A DNA stretch of 42,093 nt from an uncultured Bacilli bacterium (GCA_949879765.1 CATLBQ010000014.1:1-42093); one strand, 5' to 3'. Shown: positions 7,837 to 16,911, numbered from the stretch's first letter. The notes: generated by a model from the letters alone, not told the origin. Translations and numbers: made by a program.

Positions 7837-8460
7837 ATGAAAGAAAAAATGTATATAGGCAAAAGTCTAGAAGATATAGAAAAATTAGCAGTCCAAGAAT
7901 TAGGGGTTGCGAAAGAAGATTTATATTTCGATGTGATTACTGAAAATGTTGAAACAAGAGATGAAATTCAAGTTCAAGTTATGGTTGATGCTAATCCAGT
8001 AAAAAAAGGGAAAGATTTCCTAGAAACTTTTTTAAGATTAGGGGAAATCGATGGTTATGTAGAACGAAAGATGAGAGATAATATTGTAGAATATAGTATT
8101 ACCACAGCAGACGCCAATGGTGCATTAATTGGTCATAATTCGCAAACGCTTGCCGCATTACAATATGTAACCTCTCTGATTGTAAATCAATATTTTGATC
8201 GTGAAAAAGAAAGTGGTTTAATTGTAAAAGTAGACATCGGGGATTATCGTAAAAATAGAGATGAAAAATTAGAAAGAATGGCTGTTCGTATTGCTAGAGA
8301 AGTCGCTAAAACGAAAGTACCAGTTAATTTGCGTTATATGAATGCGTATGAAAGAAAAGTGATTCACACTAAGCTTTCCAATTGGAAAGATGTAACTACT
8401 CATTCTGAAGGAATAGAGCCAAAAAGATATTTGGTAATCGAGCCTAAAAATAAAGAATAA
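7837..8460 (+). CDS. jag: RNA-binding protein Jag/KhpB
   Basis: 207 residues with the three expected domains: Jag-N (residues ~1-50), a KH domain in the middle (the loop region ANGALIGHNSQTLAALQ at ~117-133 replaces the usual GxxG with IGHN), and a C-terminal R3H domain with NAYERKVIHTKL at ~176-187. KhpB works with KhpA as an RNA-binding dimer linked to cell elongation and division; its operon partner is always close to yidC. 10 bases separate it from yidC, with GGTGAGGG as SD. It ends in a strong terminator. Confidence 0.95.
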   Translation: MKEKMYIGKSLEDIEKLAVQELGVAKEDLYFDVITENVETRDEIQVQVMVDANPVKKGKDFLETFLRLGEIDGYVERKMRDNIVEYSITTADANGALIGHNSQTLAALQYVTSLIVNQYFDREKESGLIVKVDIGDYRKNRDEKLERMAVRIAREVAKTKVPVNLRYMNAYERKVIHTKLSNWKDVTTHSEGIEPKRYLVIEPKNKE

Positions 8461-8504
8461 AAAAAAGAAGACACTTACTTTAAAAAGTAAGTGTCCTCTT
8501 TTTT
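8461..8504 (+). terminator. terminator after jag
   Basis: A 20-bp stem with one G-U or mismatch: GAAGACACTTACTT pairs with AAGTAAGTGTCCTC, loop about 4 nt, then TTTTTT. Confidence 0.9.
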
Positions 8505-8539
8505 AAAAAGAAACGAGAATTGAATAAAAATTAAGGATT

Positions 8540-8589
8540 CTCTTTGTAACAGGTAGGAGTTCTACTACAAAGAGCAAGTAAAGTTTACT
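8540..8589. other. paired inverted repeats in the jag-mnmE gap
   Basis: CTCTTTGTA (8540-8548) and TACAAAGAG (8566-8574) form a 9-bp stem; inside it GTAG/CTAC can form a smaller hairpin. Immediately after, AGTAAA-G-TTTACT (8577-8589) is a 13-bp palindrome. The rest of the 245-bp gap is A-rich with no gene. This may be a structured leader, an operator or a small RNA; no promoter or terminator clearly frames it. Confidence 0.45.
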
Positions 8590-8680
8590 ATAAAAAAAAC
8601 AAAAAACAAACAATAATGCTTTTGAAAAGGTTTACAGTTTTTTTGGGTGCAAAAATAAGGTAGAAGAAGAAAATATTATG

Positions 8681-8686
8681 TATAAT
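8681..8686 (+). promoter_or_regulatory. possible -10 of mnmE
   Basis: TATAAT with no good -35 at the right spacing. AAGGAAGTG follows as SD. Confidence 0.4.
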
Positions 8687-8705
8687 AAAACAAGGAAGTG
8701 ATAGT

Positions 8706-10064
8706 ATGAAATTGTTTGATGATACCATTATTGGAATATCGACAGCACTGGCTCAAGGTGCAATTTCAATTATTCGGTTAAGTGGAGATAAAGCCATTGA
8801 TATTGTTGATTCTTGCTTTAAAGGCAAAAGTTTAAAAAAAGCAAATCCCAATACCATCCACTACGGACATATCATAGATTCGAATAGCAAACAGGTTATA
8901 GATGAAGTTTTGGTTTCTGTTTTTAGGGCTCCTAAATCTTATACGACAGAAGATGTAGTAGAAATCAATTGTCATGGTGGGCTTTTTGTGACCAATCAAA
9001 TTTATGAATTGTTGGTTTTAAGTGGGGCACGTCCTGCTGAGCCTGGTGAATTTACCAAAAGAGCATTTTTAGCAGGTAGAATTGATCTTACCAAAGCGGA
9101 AGCTGTTATGGATGTGATAGAAGCACAAAATCGTGCCGCTTTACGAATCGCAACTAGCGCCTTAGATGGAAAAATTAGTCAATTTGTGCACCAAAAAAGA
9201 CAGGATTTATTACAAATTATTGCTACAATTGCTGTCAATATTGATTATCCTGAATATGATGATGTAGAAGAATTAACCAATCAAGATATTTTGCCTCCAC
9301 TATATCAAATAAAAAATGAATTATTTGATGTATTAGAATATGCAAAAAGTGCAAAACTATTAAAAAATGGTATTCGTACAGCCATTATCGGTAGACCCAA
9401 TGTAGGTAAAAGTAGCCTTTTAAATGCCTTATTAAATGAAAATAAAGCCATTGTAACCGATATTCCTGGAACAACAAGAGATATTATAGAAGCAAGTATT
9501 AATTTAGGAAGTGTTACACTCCATTTACTAGATACAGCAGGTATTCGTACAACAAGTGATATAGTAGAACAAATGGGGGTAAAAAAATCTTATGATGCTT
9601 TAGAACAAGCCGATTTGATTTTGCTTGTTCTAGATGGGTCGGATGATTTTACCAAAGAAGATGCCGTATTACTAGAAATGGTACAAGATAAATGCCATAT
9701 TGTCATTGTCAATAAAAATGATTTACCTTCTCAATGGGAAGTTACAATGGACGCTATTTCAATGAATACAAAAGATAGAGCATCTATTGCGAATTTAGAA
9801 CAAAAAATAATAGAAGTACTATCTATTCATCAACTTCAAAACAAAGATATTACATATATTAGTAATGCAAGGCAAATTGAGAAACTTAACCTAGTTTTAA
9901 AAGCGATAGAAGAGGCAATTGAGACGATTTTAGTCGAACAAACGATTGATTTTGCTGATGTGTATATTCGAAAAGCATGGTTATATTTGGGGGAAATCAT
10001 TGGACAAACCAGCACTGATCATTTATTAGATGAATTATTTTCAAAATTTTGTTTAGGCAAGTGA
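8706..10064 (+). CDS. mnmE: tRNA modification GTPase MnmE
   Basis: 452 residues, full length. With MnmG it installs the carboxymethylaminomethyl group on the wobble uridine of several tRNAs. The N-terminal tetrahydrofolate-binding domain (~1-118) is followed by a helical domain. The inserted G domain has GRPNVGKSS (G1, ~228-236), TDIPGTTRD (G2), DTAG (G3) and NKND (G4), and the C-terminal catalytic Cys motif is FCLGK. No mnmG follows, although it is normally next; it must be elsewhere. The TGA stop shows that TGA is not read as Trp. Confidence 0.97.
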   Translation: MKLFDDTIIGISTALAQGAISIIRLSGDKAIDIVDSCFKGKSLKKANPNTIHYGHIIDSNSKQVIDEVLVSVFRAPKSYTTEDVVEINCHGGLFVTNQIYELLVLSGARPAEPGEFTKRAFLAGRIDLTKAEAVMDVIEAQNRAALRIATSALDGKISQFVHQKRQDLLQIIATIAVNIDYPEYDDVEELTNQDILPPLYQIKNELFDVLEYAKSAKLLKNGIRTAIIGRPNVGKSSLLNALLNENKAIVTDIPGTTRDIIEASINLGSVTLHLLDTAGIRTTSDIVEQMGVKKSYDALEQADLILLVLDGSDDFTKEDAVLLEMVQDKCHIVIVNKNDLPSQWEVTMDAISMNTKDRASIANLEQKIIEVLSIHQLQNKDITYISNARQIEKLNLVLKAIEEAIETILVEQTIDFADVYIRKAWLYLGEIIGQTSTDHLLDELFSKFCLGK

Positions 10065-10071
10065 GTTATTT

Positions 10072-10100
10072 TTGACAATTCGATAAAAATAGTATATAAT
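10072..10100 (+). promoter_or_regulatory. promoter of asnS
   Basis: Consensus TTGACA (10072-10077), 17-bp spacer, TATAAT (10095-10100), just after the mnmE stop. Confidence 0.9.
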
Positions 10101-10106
10101 TGAATT

Positions 10107-10362
10107 ATAAATGCGTTTGAAGAGAAGAGTAGATTTGAATCAAATGAAGTCAGTGACCTAGTGAGAGTGAAAAATTAGGCATTTCTCAAATTGAAAAACA
10201 CCTCTTAGCAGATAGAAGAAAGGATATGTTTGGTATATCTGAGTAGAACTATTCCGTTTGCTTTGCGTTAAAAAGCAAAAAGAGCAAAGAATTTTTTCTT
10301 TGAACTAAGGTGGTACCGCGAATATTTCGTCCTTAGGCTATGATGGCCTAAGGATTTTTTTT
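10107..10362 (+). promoter_or_regulatory. T-box riboswitch controlling asnS
   Basis: The leader has the T-box core AAGGTGGTACCGCG at 10307-10320. It also has an AGTA bulge motif near the start of stem I (around 10117), and a terminator CCTTAGGC/GCCTAAGG (10331-10353) followed by eight T. A likely specifier codon is AAC (10197-10199) in the 3' side of stem I, followed by a purine. Uncharged tRNA-Asn would stabilise the antiterminator and switch asnS on. The specifier assignment is by position and by the downstream gene, not by folding. Confidence 0.93.
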
Positions 10363-10373
10363 AGGAGGAAAAT

Positions 10374-11762
10374 ATGAAAAGAACGAAAGTAAAAGAATTA
10401 TTTAGTAAACAACAAGAGTATCAACATCAAAACGTAGTTTTGTGTGGATGGGTTAGAACCAATCGTGCTCAAGCACAATTTGGTTTTTTAAATATCAATG
10501 ATGGTTCTTGTTTAGACAATTTACAAGTCGTATATAATGAAATATTAGAAAACTTTGAAGAAATTTCAAAATATCGTGTAGGTGTGTCTGTTTGTGTTGA
10601 AGGAGTTGTGGTTTTAACGCCCGAAATGAAGCAACCTTTGGAAGTTCACGCAACAGCTGTGAAAATGTTAGGGGATTGTCCTGAAACGTATCCTATCCAG
10701 CCAAAACGCCATACAAGAGAGTTCTTAAGAGAAGTAGCACATTTGCGTCCAAGAACCAATTTGTTTTCAGCAGTATTTCGTGTTCGTAGTGTTGCAGCAT
10801 ATGCCATTCATACCTATTTTCAAGAACGAGGATATATTTATGTGCATACCCCACTCATTACTTGTGCTGATTGTGAAGGTTCTGATCAAATGTTTAAAAT
10901 CACCACTTTAAAAATGGATCAATTACCGCTTACATCAACAGGAAGTGTCGATTATACAAAAGATTTATTTGGAAAACAAGCTTTTATTACCGGTTCGGGT
11001 CAACTTCAAGGTGAAACATTTGCGATGGCTTTTGGTGACATTTATACCTTTGGACCAACATTTAGAACCGAAAACTCGAATACCAAAACCCATGCTAATG
11101 AATTTTGGATGATTGAACCAGAAATGGCCTTTTGTGATTTAAATGGGTTAATGGATATAGAAGAAGAAATGTTAAAATTTGTGGTTCAATATGTTTTTGA
11201 CCATTGTAAAGCAGAAATCGATTTTTTTGATCAATTTATAGAAAAAGGACTAAAACAACGAATTATTTCGTTATTAAACAGCGAATTTGTTCGTATTTCT
11301 CATCATGATGTGGTAGATATTTTAAAACAAGCAAACATCAAATGGGAATTTGAACCTGGATATGATGAGGATATTTCTAAAGAACATGAAAGATATATCA
11401 CTGATTATTTTAAAGGGCCTGTATTTATTACGGATTGGCCAAAAGATATCAAGGCGTATTATATGAAATTGAATGAAGATGGAAAAACGGTTGCCGCAGT
11501 AGATTTGGTTGTGCCAGGGGCTGGTGAATTGATGGGTGGATCACAACGGGAAGAAAATTTAGACCGCCTACTGAGTCGTATGCAACAAATGCACATTGAT
11601 CAAGGAGGAATTGATTGGTATTTAGATACCCGTCGATATGGGGGATGTGTTCATTCTGGATTTGGTATGGGGTTTGAAAGATTGATTATGTATCTAACTG
11701 GTGTTGAAAACATTAGAGATGTCATTCCATTTCCAAGAACACCTAAAAATTGTGAATTCTAA
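10374..11762 (+). CDS. asnS: Asparaginyl-tRNA synthetase
   Basis: 462 residues, typical of class IIb AsnRS. It has an N-terminal OB-fold anticodon domain (GWVRTNRAQAQFGFLNINDGS, ~25-45). The class II catalytic domain shows motif 2 (FRTENSNTKTH, then EFWMIEPEMAF) and motif 3 (GFGMGFERLIMYLTG) near the C-terminus. AsnRS rather than AspRS is indicated by its length, the EFWMIEPE segment and the T-box AAC specifier. AGGAGG lies before the ATG, immediately after the T-box terminator. Confidence 0.97.
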   Translation: MKRTKVKELFSKQQEYQHQNVVLCGWVRTNRAQAQFGFLNINDGSCLDNLQVVYNEILENFEEISKYRVGVSVCVEGVVVLTPEMKQPLEVHATAVKMLGDCPETYPIQPKRHTREFLREVAHLRPRTNLFSAVFRVRSVAAYAIHTYFQERGYIYVHTPLITCADCEGSDQMFKITTLKMDQLPLTSTGSVDYTKDLFGKQAFITGSGQLQGETFAMAFGDIYTFGPTFRTENSNTKTHANEFWMIEPEMAFCDLNGLMDIEEEMLKFVVQYVFDHCKAEIDFFDQFIEKGLKQRIISLLNSEFVRISHHDVVDILKQANIKWEFEPGYDEDISKEHERYITDYFKGPVFITDWPKDIKAYYMKLNEDGKTVAAVDLVVPGAGELMGGSQREENLDRLLSRMQQMHIDQGGIDWYLDTRRYGGCVHSGFGMGFERLIMYLTGVENIRDVIPFPRTPKNCEF

Positions 11763-11769
11763 AAAAATA

Positions 11770-11802
11770 AAAAGATAGAAAACTTTGTTTTCTATCTTTT
11801 TT
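11770..11802. terminator. bidirectional terminator between asnS and the 11.8 kb gene
   Basis: AAAAGATAGAAAAC pairs with GTTTTCTATCTTTT around a TTT loop, with a T-run on each strand. It overlaps the stop codon of the convergent minus-strand gene. Confidence 0.85.
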
Positions 11803-12871
11803 GTTTTGGTTCAAATGTCCAAATAATACCTAATATTGCAGAAATTAAAGCACTTACAACAAAGGTGATAGCACAACTTGTGATAATCTTTGGCTTAACA
11901 AAGTTGTTGTAATCAGGTTGATTGTAAGATTCGCTATAACCAGTTAATACATTTTGTTGTTGTAAATAATTTGTTATATCTACCGCTTTTTCGTCAAATA
12001 GTTCTGGTTCAAAGGTTCCTTCTAAGATGTTTATCATTACAGGTGAGTTATTGGAATCTTTTCCCATATAATAAATGCAAAATGTTAAACCCGTTGAAGA
12101 ACTAAATGTTGTTTTGTTATCATAACTTTTGTTGTTACTGTTGCGATAAATATAATAGAGTTTGTCTTCTTTGTCTTCTTTATAAACGTCTTGAGCTGTA
12201 TCCTTTAAAGTATAAGTAGCAAGAACATCTTTTTGGTTTTCTGCCAAATAAGAATAGTGATAAGGAGCAGACATATTTCCAATTGAAACATCAGTATCAA
12301 TTGTTTCATCAATTGCTTCAAGAAGCAATTGATCACTTTCTTCACCAATTCCTTCTACAAATGTAGCATGAATATTATCAGGATCGAAATTTGGAATTGT
12401 ATTATAATTGATATTAGAGAAAAAGAAATAATAATTTATTTTTGCTTTTTCTTCAGCGTTTTCTGCGTTTGAAAAATCTACGTATTGACTATAAAAATTG
12501 ACATCAAAATAATTAGGTAGATGTAGTGTTTCTCCATCAAAATAGGCGTTGACATTGAGAACATCGCCATCTAATTTTTCACTTCCAATCGGTGTTTTGG
12601 TAGGGTAAGGATTTACACCTGGGTCTCTAAATGTAATTTTTCCAGGATTTTTAATGTAATAAGCACTTTCCCATTTGAGTGCGTTTTCAATTTTTTCTTG
12701 ATTGGATATAGTCTTCTTGTCATGAATATCAAAGTATTCATCTAAAAATTGTGTTTTATAAGCTACATAGCCATAATAGTTATAAAAACCTACGCCTAAT
12801 GTTGTTAAAACCGTAATGCATACACATACAATCACAACAATTAGTGTGTGTTTCGCTTTTTTTGTTTTCAT
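11792..12871 (-). CDS. Unknown membrane protein with N- and C-terminal TM segments
   Basis: 359 residues from the ATG at 12871, chosen because TAGGAGG precedes it at good spacing; an upstream start in the same frame has none. Not recognised. There is one transmembrane segment at about residues 8-30 and another at ~325-348. The ~290 residues between them are acidic and Tyr/Asn-rich, probably extracytoplasmic. A short basic tail (EPKQKR) follows the second segment. It is the only minus-strand gene to the right of dnaA, so it opposes its neighbours and the expected replication direction. No function is proposed. Confidence 0.7.
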   Translation of the reverse strand: MKTKKAKHTLIVVIVCVCITVLTTLGVGFYNYYGYVAYKTQFLDEYFDIHDKKTISNQEKIENALKWESAYYIKNPGKITFRDPGVNPYPTKTPIGSEKLDGDVLNVNAYFDGETLHLPNYFDVNFYSQYVDFSNAENAEEKAKINYYFFFSNINYNTIPNFDPDNIHATFVEGIGEESDQLLLEAIDETIDTDVSIGNMSAPYHYSYLAENQKDVLATYTLKDTAQDVYKEDKEDKLYYIYRNSNNKSYDNKTTFSSSTGLTFCIYYMGKDSNNSPVMINILEGTFEPELFDEKAVDITNYLQQQNVLTGYSESYNQPDYNNFVKPKIITSCAITFVVSALISAILGIIWTFEPKQKR

Positions 12872-12993
12872 AAGGCCTCCTATATATGAAAATATTATAA
12901 CAAAAAAAAAAGCTTTTATCAATAAAATAAGCTTTTCTTCACCAAAAGTTCAAAAACAAAAAAATACATTTCTAACATTTTTTACATTTTGTA

Positions 12994-13022
12994 TTGACAA
13001 ATATACATAAAGTGAGTATAAT
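12994..13022 (+). promoter_or_regulatory. promoter of the 13.0-14.9 kb operon
   Basis: Consensus TTGACA (12994-12999), 17-bp spacer, consensus TATAAT (13017-13022), and AGGAGG before the ATG at 13045. Confidence 0.92.
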
Positions 13023-13044
13023 AAGGATATAGGAGGTTATAATT

Positions 13045-13431
13045 ATGAAAATAGAATGGATTACGCAAGATAAAAATAATAGTGCAGTCACAATTTATGA
13101 TAATAATATTACACTAAGTAAGCAAGCCGCCAATTATTTTGATAATGCTTATGGTGTTGCTGTAGGATTTGATACAGAAACTAAACAACTTGTTATGAAA
13201 AAGATTACCAAAGAAGAAGTGTTAAACAAAGATATTGATAAAGAAGATATATATGCTTTATCAATGAAACCGAGTTTTGGAAGAATCAATAGCAAGAAGA
13301 TGGTTGTTGAATTATCAAAATATTTAGATTTGAATTTCTTAGAAAAAAAATCATATAAATTTAACGCAAAATGGAATACTGGCTTGAAAATGCTAATAAT
13401 AGATACAAAGGAGGTTAGTAAAGATGATTAA
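13045..13431 (+). CDS. Small unknown protein upstream of NfeD/SPFH
   Basis: 128 residues, no signal peptide or transmembrane segment, near-neutral and soluble in character. I do not recognise the family. It starts MKIEWITQDKNNSAVTIYDN, has an AANYFDNAYGVAVGFD segment in the first third, and ends in a Lys/Asp-rich tail. It has a consensus promoter and SD, and its end overlaps the nfeD start by 8 bases, so it is cotranscribed and translationally coupled with the NfeD/SPFH pair and may be an accessory or regulator of it. Confidence 0.75.
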   Translation: MKIEWITQDKNNSAVTIYDNNITLSKQAANYFDNAYGVAVGFDTETKQLVMKKITKEEVLNKDIDKEDIYALSMKPSFGRINSKKMVVELSKYLDLNFLEKKSYKFNAKWNTGLKMLIIDTKEVSKDD

Positions 13432-13897
13432 TGTCATGTCACTATCGGGCATACAAATCTCTATGATTATTCTTTGGATTATCATTGTTGTAGCCGCTAT
13501 TATTATTGAATTTGAAACAGTTGAACTTGTTTCAATTTGGTTTGCTGGTGGAGCAATAGCAGGTGCTGTATGTGCTGTATTAGAACAACCGATTTGGTTA
13601 CAATTTTTATTGTTTGCTGTTGTGAGTGCTGTTTTTGTTTTAGGGACAAGGCCGTTTGTCAAGAAAATCAGCGATAATCAAACGATTTTGACCAATGTAG
13701 ATCGTTTTGTTGGTATGGTTGCTCAAGTGACCAAACCGATTGAAATAGATAAAAAAGGTGAAATTGAAGTTGAATTTCAAAAGTGGACAGCTGTGACGAA
13801 GAAAAACAAGGATTTCCAAGTAGGAGATCGTGTAGTCATTGTAGAAATATCAGGAAATAAAATGATTGTAGACGAGATAGAAGAAATAGATGTTTAA
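13424..13897 (+). CDS. NfeD-like membrane protein (short, NfeD1b type)
   Basis: 157 residues. Two or three hydrophobic segments lie at ~8-30, 33-50 and ~52-75, followed by a C-terminal OB-fold-like soluble domain (about 88-157: VDRFVGMVAQVTKP, KWTAVTKKNKDFQVGDRVVIVEI). This is the short NfeD form without the N-terminal protease domain. NfeD proteins are almost always paired with an SPFH/stomatin protein, here the next gene, and are thought to help organise membrane microdomains. GGAGG precedes the ATG by nine bases. Confidence 0.9.
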   Translation: MINVMSLSGIQISMIILWIIIVVAAIIIEFETVELVSIWFAGGAIAGAVCAVLEQPIWLQFLLFAVVSAVFVLGTRPFVKKISDNQTILTNVDRFVGMVAQVTKPIEIDKKGEIEVEFQKWTAVTKKNKDFQVGDRVVIVEISGNKMIVDEIEEIDV

Positions 13898-13917
13898 AAA
13901 GGAAAGGAAATTAAAAA

Positions 13918-14949
13918 ATGAGAAACATGTATAATTTTATGGCTGCTATCACAGGTGGCCAAATTGCACTGATTGTATTAGGTGTTTTTATTGTTATTTT
14001 TGTAGCCATTATAATCAATGGAATTAAGATTGTACCCCAAACACAATCTTATGTAGTGGAAAGATTTGGGAAGTACTATAAAACGTGGGGAACAGGTGTT
14101 CACTTTTTAGTACCATTTATTGACCATATTGCAGTAGATACGAGTGCACCTGCACTTGGTGGTGGAAAATTAGATACACCTCGCGTGATTGGAAAAGTTA
14201 ATTTGAAAGAACAAGTTATTGACTTTGACCCTCAACCTGTTATTACAAAAGATAATGTTACAATGCAAATTGATACGGTAATTTACTATCAAATTAGTGA
14301 TGCAAAGTCATATGTATATGGTGTAACGAAACCTTTAAAGGCATTAGATAATTTAACGACAACCACTATTCGTAATATTATTGGTTCACTTGATTTAGAC
14401 CAAACCTTAACTAGTAGAAATATTATCAATGAACAAATGAGAGAAATATTAGATGAAGCAACAGACCCTTGGGGAATCAAAGTATTCCGTGTAGAGGTTA
14501 AAAACATTATGCCTCCAAAAGATATTCGTGAAGCAATGGAAAAACAAATGCGTGCAGAACGTGAAAGACGTGAGGCAATCTTACTTGCAGAAGGTGAGAA
14601 AAAATCTGCTATTTTAAAGGCAGAAGGAATCAAAGAATCAGAAATTTTAAGAGCACAAGCCGAAAAAGAAGCTGAAATTTTGCGTGCAGAAGCGAAAAAG
14701 GAAGCGATGATTAGAGAAGCTGAAGGTCAAGCAGAGGCAATTTTAAAAGTTCAAGAGGCTACAGCGCAAGGTTTAGAAATGATTAAAAATGTCAATGTTG
14801 ACCGTAGTGTATTAACACTTAAAGCGTATGAATCACTTGAAAAAGTCGCAGATGGTCAAGCTACAAAGATTATTATCCCATCTGAATTACAAGGATTAGC
14901 TGGTCTTGCGATGAGTGCTAGCGAAATCATGAAAGACAATCAAAAATAA
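13918..14949 (+). CDS. SPFH/Band 7 (stomatin-like) membrane protein
   Basis: 343 residues. An N-terminal transmembrane segment (~14-35) is followed by the SPFH domain (VPQTQSYVVERFGKYYKTWGTGVHFLVPF at its start, given here as a position guide ~40-68). A long Glu/Ala/Lys-rich coiled coil (~200-290; repeated AEGEKKSAILKAEG-like units) follows, with a short hydrophobic C-terminus. Such proteins oligomerise into large rings or cages on the membrane and often regulate proteases or scaffold lipid domains. The NfeD protein directly upstream is the usual partner. Confidence 0.93.
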   Translation: MRNMYNFMAAITGGQIALIVLGVFIVIFVAIIINGIKIVPQTQSYVVERFGKYYKTWGTGVHFLVPFIDHIAVDTSAPALGGGKLDTPRVIGKVNLKEQVIDFDPQPVITKDNVTMQIDTVIYYQISDAKSYVYGVTKPLKALDNLTTTTIRNIIGSLDLDQTLTSRNIINEQMREILDEATDPWGIKVFRVEVKNIMPPKDIREAMEKQMRAERERREAILLAEGEKKSAILKAEGIKESEILRAQAEKEAEILRAEAKKEAMIREAEGQAEAILKVQEATAQGLEMIKNVNVDRSVLTLKAYESLEKVADGQATKIIIPSELQGLAGLAMSASEIMKDNQK

Positions 14950-14979
14950 AACAAAAAATCTTACCCTATATTTTTTATG

Positions 14980-15011
14980 AGAAAAGTGTGTAAAAGCACT
15001 TTTCTTTTTTT
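14980..15011 (+). terminator. terminator after the SPFH gene
   Basis: AGAAAAGTG (14980-14988) pairs with CACTTTTCT (14997-15005), followed by a T-run. Confidence 0.85.
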
Positions 15012-15049
15012 GAATCTGTGGTAAAATGAAATAAAAAGGAGATAAAAAG

Positions 15050-16897
15050 ATGTTTTTACCTATTTCCAAGCAAGACTTAATCGAAAGAAATATTGAACAA
15101 TTGGATTTTGTATATATATCGGGGGATGCTTATGTTGACCATCCTTCCTTTGGCCATGCTATTATCAGCCGAGTTTTAGAAGCACATGGATATACCGTAG
15201 GTATATTGCCACAACCTAATATACAACAAAAAGGATGGATGGATGCCTTAGGTATGCCCAAACTTGCTTATCTTGTAACGGCTGGCAATATCGATTCGAT
15301 GGTTAATCATTATTATGTAAGCAAGAAAAGAAGAGAAAAAGACAATTATTCGCCTGATGGGGTAATGGGAAATAGACCAGATCATGCCACCATTACATAT
15401 TGTAAAAAGTTGAAAGAAGCACATCCTGACATCCCTATTGTTATAGGAGGAATAGAGGCATCACTGAGAAGACTAGCCCATTATGATTATATGAGTGATA
15501 CATTGATGAAGTCTATTCTTTTAGATTCACAAGCAGACTTATTATTATATGGTATGGGGGAAAGAAGCATTGTGGAAATGGCGGATAGCTTATCGGCTGG
15601 ACTAGCGATTGAAGATGTAATCTATATTCGGGGAAGCGTATGGAAAACGACCACTCAAAGCTATTTACCTAGTGATGCGATTGTGTTACCATCTTATAGT
15701 GAATTGTTACAAGATAAACTGAATTATGCCAAAAGTTTTCTTATTCAGTATGAAAATACAGATCCGTTTCGTAGTAAACCTCTTGTTGAAACCTATGGTG
15801 ATATATATGTAGTACAAAATTTACCAGCCTTACCACTTGATCAGGATTTGATGGATTGGACATATAGTTTACCTTATGAAAGAACCTATCATCCTATCTA
15901 CGATAAACATCCCATTCCTGCTTTAGAAGAAGTACAAAATAGTATTGTAATCAATAGAGGCTGTTTTGGAAGTTGTAGTTTTTGTGCATTAACGATGCAT
16001 CAAGGTAGAATTATTCAGTCTAGAAGCAAGGCATCTGTTGTAGAAGAGGCCAAGAAAATTATTAACGGAAAATCTTTTAAAGGATATATCCATGATGTAG
16101 GTGGACCTACCGCTAACTTTTATCACCCGTCTTGTAAAAAACAATTAGAAAAGGGAACTTGCCCAAAGAAACAGTGTTTGCATCCTGAAAAGTGCAAGAA
16201 TTTAGAAATCTCTCATGATGATTATTTGGATATTCTTCGTACCCTTCGTCAACTCGATAAAGTTAAAAAAGTATTTATTCGAAGTGGCATTCGCTATGAT
16301 TATGTGATGTATGATCCAAAGGATACGTTTTTTGAGGAATTGGTACAGCATCATATATCAGGCCAATTGAAAGTTGCACCAGAACATGTTAGTAATCGTG
16401 TCCTTTTCTATATGCAAAAACCACGCCATGAATTGTATGTTAAATTTGTTCAAAAGTATAAACTCATCAATCAAAAATATCACAAGGATCAATATTTGGT
16501 TCCTTATTTAATGAGTAGTCATCCTGGTTGTACGTTAGATGATGCGATATTACTTGCACAATACATTCAAAAAGAAAGACTTTATATTGAACAAGTGCAA
16601 GATTTTTATCCTACACCTGCTACGTTAGCGACTTGTATGTATTACACAGGGGTAGATCCTAGAACCATGAAAAAGGTATATGTTGCTAAAACAAAAGAGG
16701 AAAAAGCGATGCAACGGGCATTGATTCAATATAAAAATCCTCGTAATTATGCACTCGTTAAAAAGGCACTTCAATTGGCGCACCGAGAGGATTTGATTGG
16801 AAATGGGCCGAAGTGTTTGATTCAAAATGAACCACCCATCAAGAAAGAACAAACAAAAAAAGGGTTAAAACAAAAAGCAAACCACTTGTATAAATAG
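15050..16897 (+). CDS. YgiQ-family radical SAM protein
   Basis: 615 residues, the size of the YgiQ (UPF0313) family. The N-terminal ~290 residues match the family pattern (DFVYISGDAYVDHPSFG, PIVIGGIEASLRRLAHYDY). The radical SAM 4Fe-4S motif CFGSCSFC (CxxxCxxC) lies at ~305-312, and a Cys-rich segment (CPKKQCLHPEKC) at ~367-380 may bind a second metal site. The C-terminus is basic. The substrate of the family is unknown. It stands alone between two terminators, the second of which overlaps its own stop codon. Confidence 0.92.
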   Translation: MFLPISKQDLIERNIEQLDFVYISGDAYVDHPSFGHAIISRVLEAHGYTVGILPQPNIQQKGWMDALGMPKLAYLVTAGNIDSMVNHYYVSKKRREKDNYSPDGVMGNRPDHATITYCKKLKEAHPDIPIVIGGIEASLRRLAHYDYMSDTLMKSILLDSQADLLLYGMGERSIVEMADSLSAGLAIEDVIYIRGSVWKTTTQSYLPSDAIVLPSYSELLQDKLNYAKSFLIQYENTDPFRSKPLVETYGDIYVVQNLPALPLDQDLMDWTYSLPYERTYHPIYDKHPIPALEEVQNSIVINRGCFGSCSFCALTMHQGRIIQSRSKASVVEEAKKIINGKSFKGYIHDVGGPTANFYHPSCKKQLEKGTCPKKQCLHPEKCKNLEISHDDYLDILRTLRQLDKVKKVFIRSGIRYDYVMYDPKDTFFEELVQHHISGQLKVAPEHVSNRVLFYMQKPRHELYVKFVQKYKLINQKYHKDQYLVPYLMSSHPGCTLDDAILLAQYIQKERLYIEQVQDFYPTPATLATCMYYTGVDPRTMKKVYVAKTKEEKAMQRALIQYKNPRNYALVKKALQLAHREDLIGNGPKCLIQNEPPIKKEQTKKGLKQKANHLYK

Positions 16898-16911
16898 TTT
16901 GCTTTTTGTTT
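16868..16911 (+). terminator. terminator overlapping the ygiQ-like stop codon
   Basis: AAACAAAAAGCAAAC (16868-16882) pairs perfectly with GTTTGCTTTTTGTTT (16897-16911), 14-nt loop. The left arm is coding sequence, and the last base of the TAG is the first base of the right arm. Confidence 0.85.

Noticed and set aside
12908-12936. Inverted repeat AAAAGCTT/AAGCTTTT upstream of the 11.8 kb gene
   Set aside because: Low-complexity A/T-rich and also forms direct repeats; no clear terminator or promoter geometry.
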